Assembly: GCA_023014485.1 (NCBI GenBank)
Contig: JAJOZX010009052.1
Span: 95,302-159,301, forward strand
Direction of reading: 5' to 3'
Length of the DNA stretch: 64,000 nt
Origin: Bathynomus jamesi
Taxonomy: Eukaryota > Arthropoda > Malacostraca > Isopoda > Cirolanidae
Position numbers and translations under genes: made by a program. The notes under the pieces were generated by a model. That model was not told the origin of the DNA, searched no databases, and was given only the letters and a program-made list of their open reading frames with translations. This document shows positions 63,701 through 64,000 of this stretch, in pieces; position 1 is the first letter of the stretch, and every line of letters starts with the position of its first letter.

Positions 63701-64000
63701 AAACAAGGAGATTCTTGGTCAAAAAATCCCTTACGGAGTCGTGGGAACGTGTTTCGAACCTAAGTGTGAATTTCTTAAATGTCTCTGATTAGAATGTTTC
63801 CTTACTCGCCTTTAGTAAATGTAATAATGGAAGTATAAATGTGGAAATAAATATAAATGCAACAGATGTAATAATAAAGGTAATATTATAAATTTAATAA
63901 TTAGGGTAAAGGTAATAATAATAAATGTTAAAAAATGTAAATGTAATAATAAATGCAGTAATTATGTCAAATATTAGAATCTGTATGTTAGAACAGAAGT
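63700..64000 (-). repeat. Inverted arm: Penelope 5' region
   Basis: Reverse complement of about 62282-62590, including GAGATTCTTGGTCAAAAAAT and ACGGAGTCGTGGGAACGTGT. It continues past the window edge. Confidence 0.85.

Overview
The window is animal nuclear DNA, AT-rich and almost certainly from an arthropod. The signs are a host gene of 15 small exons spread over 35.5 kb, GT-AG introns up to 11 kb, and very dense transposons: Tc1/mariner relatives with DD34D, DD34E, DD37D and DD41D catalytic spacing, Tigger, hAT, several non-LTR retrotransposon families, a Penelope-like element and 5S rRNA-derived SINEs. Bacterial features are absent. The exact taxon cannot be fixed from sequence alone.

Host gene. 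One conserved gene lies on the minus strand, from the 5'-most visible exon at 39335 to its stop codon at 3808. I joined 15 exons whose splice phases all agree. They encode 884 residues with PHD1, a Sin3/MRG15-contact-like segment, PHD2, a conserved middle block and a C-terminal FHA domain, which is the architecture of PHF12 (Pf1), a Sin3/HDAC corepressor subunit. The exon with the start codon was not found and must lie upstream (above 39335).

Layout. 0-3.8 kb: a palindromic DD41D transposon remnant and AT-rich DNA beyond the gene. 3.8-39.3 kb: PHF12 exons, with introns filled by insertions. These include hAT MITEs sharing one 8-bp target, a DD37D fold-back, two copies of a ~1.1 kb non-autonomous element that have each been hit by other transposons (10.1-17.5 kb), an intact DD41D transposase gene (15.98-17.02 kb), a DD41D copy split by a retrotransposon (22-24.7 kb), and a LINE split by a long-TIR DNA transposon (28.9-35.1 kb). 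39.4-49.8 kb: a mariner fold-back, a 5S-SINE, two hAT elements, a second long-TIR transposon and a Tc1 deletion derivative. 50.5-64 kb: a mosaic of elements separated by (TA)n tracts, including palindromic hairpins of which one carries a good hammerhead-ribozyme fold, a nearly intact Tc1, a CR1-like LINE, a decayed TIR transposon of unassigned superfamily, and a Penelope-like element with YVDD reverse transcriptase, GIY-YIG nuclease and a second hammerhead-like fold.

Most notable patterns. (1) Four separate Tc1/mariner families all survive here as the same structure: two 3' ends joined head-to-head with the 5' end lost. (2) Palindromic (TA)n-flanked hairpins carry hammerhead ribozymes in both arms, and the nearby Penelope-like element has the same ribozyme layout. 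Names of families are from recognised motifs; no database search was possible.
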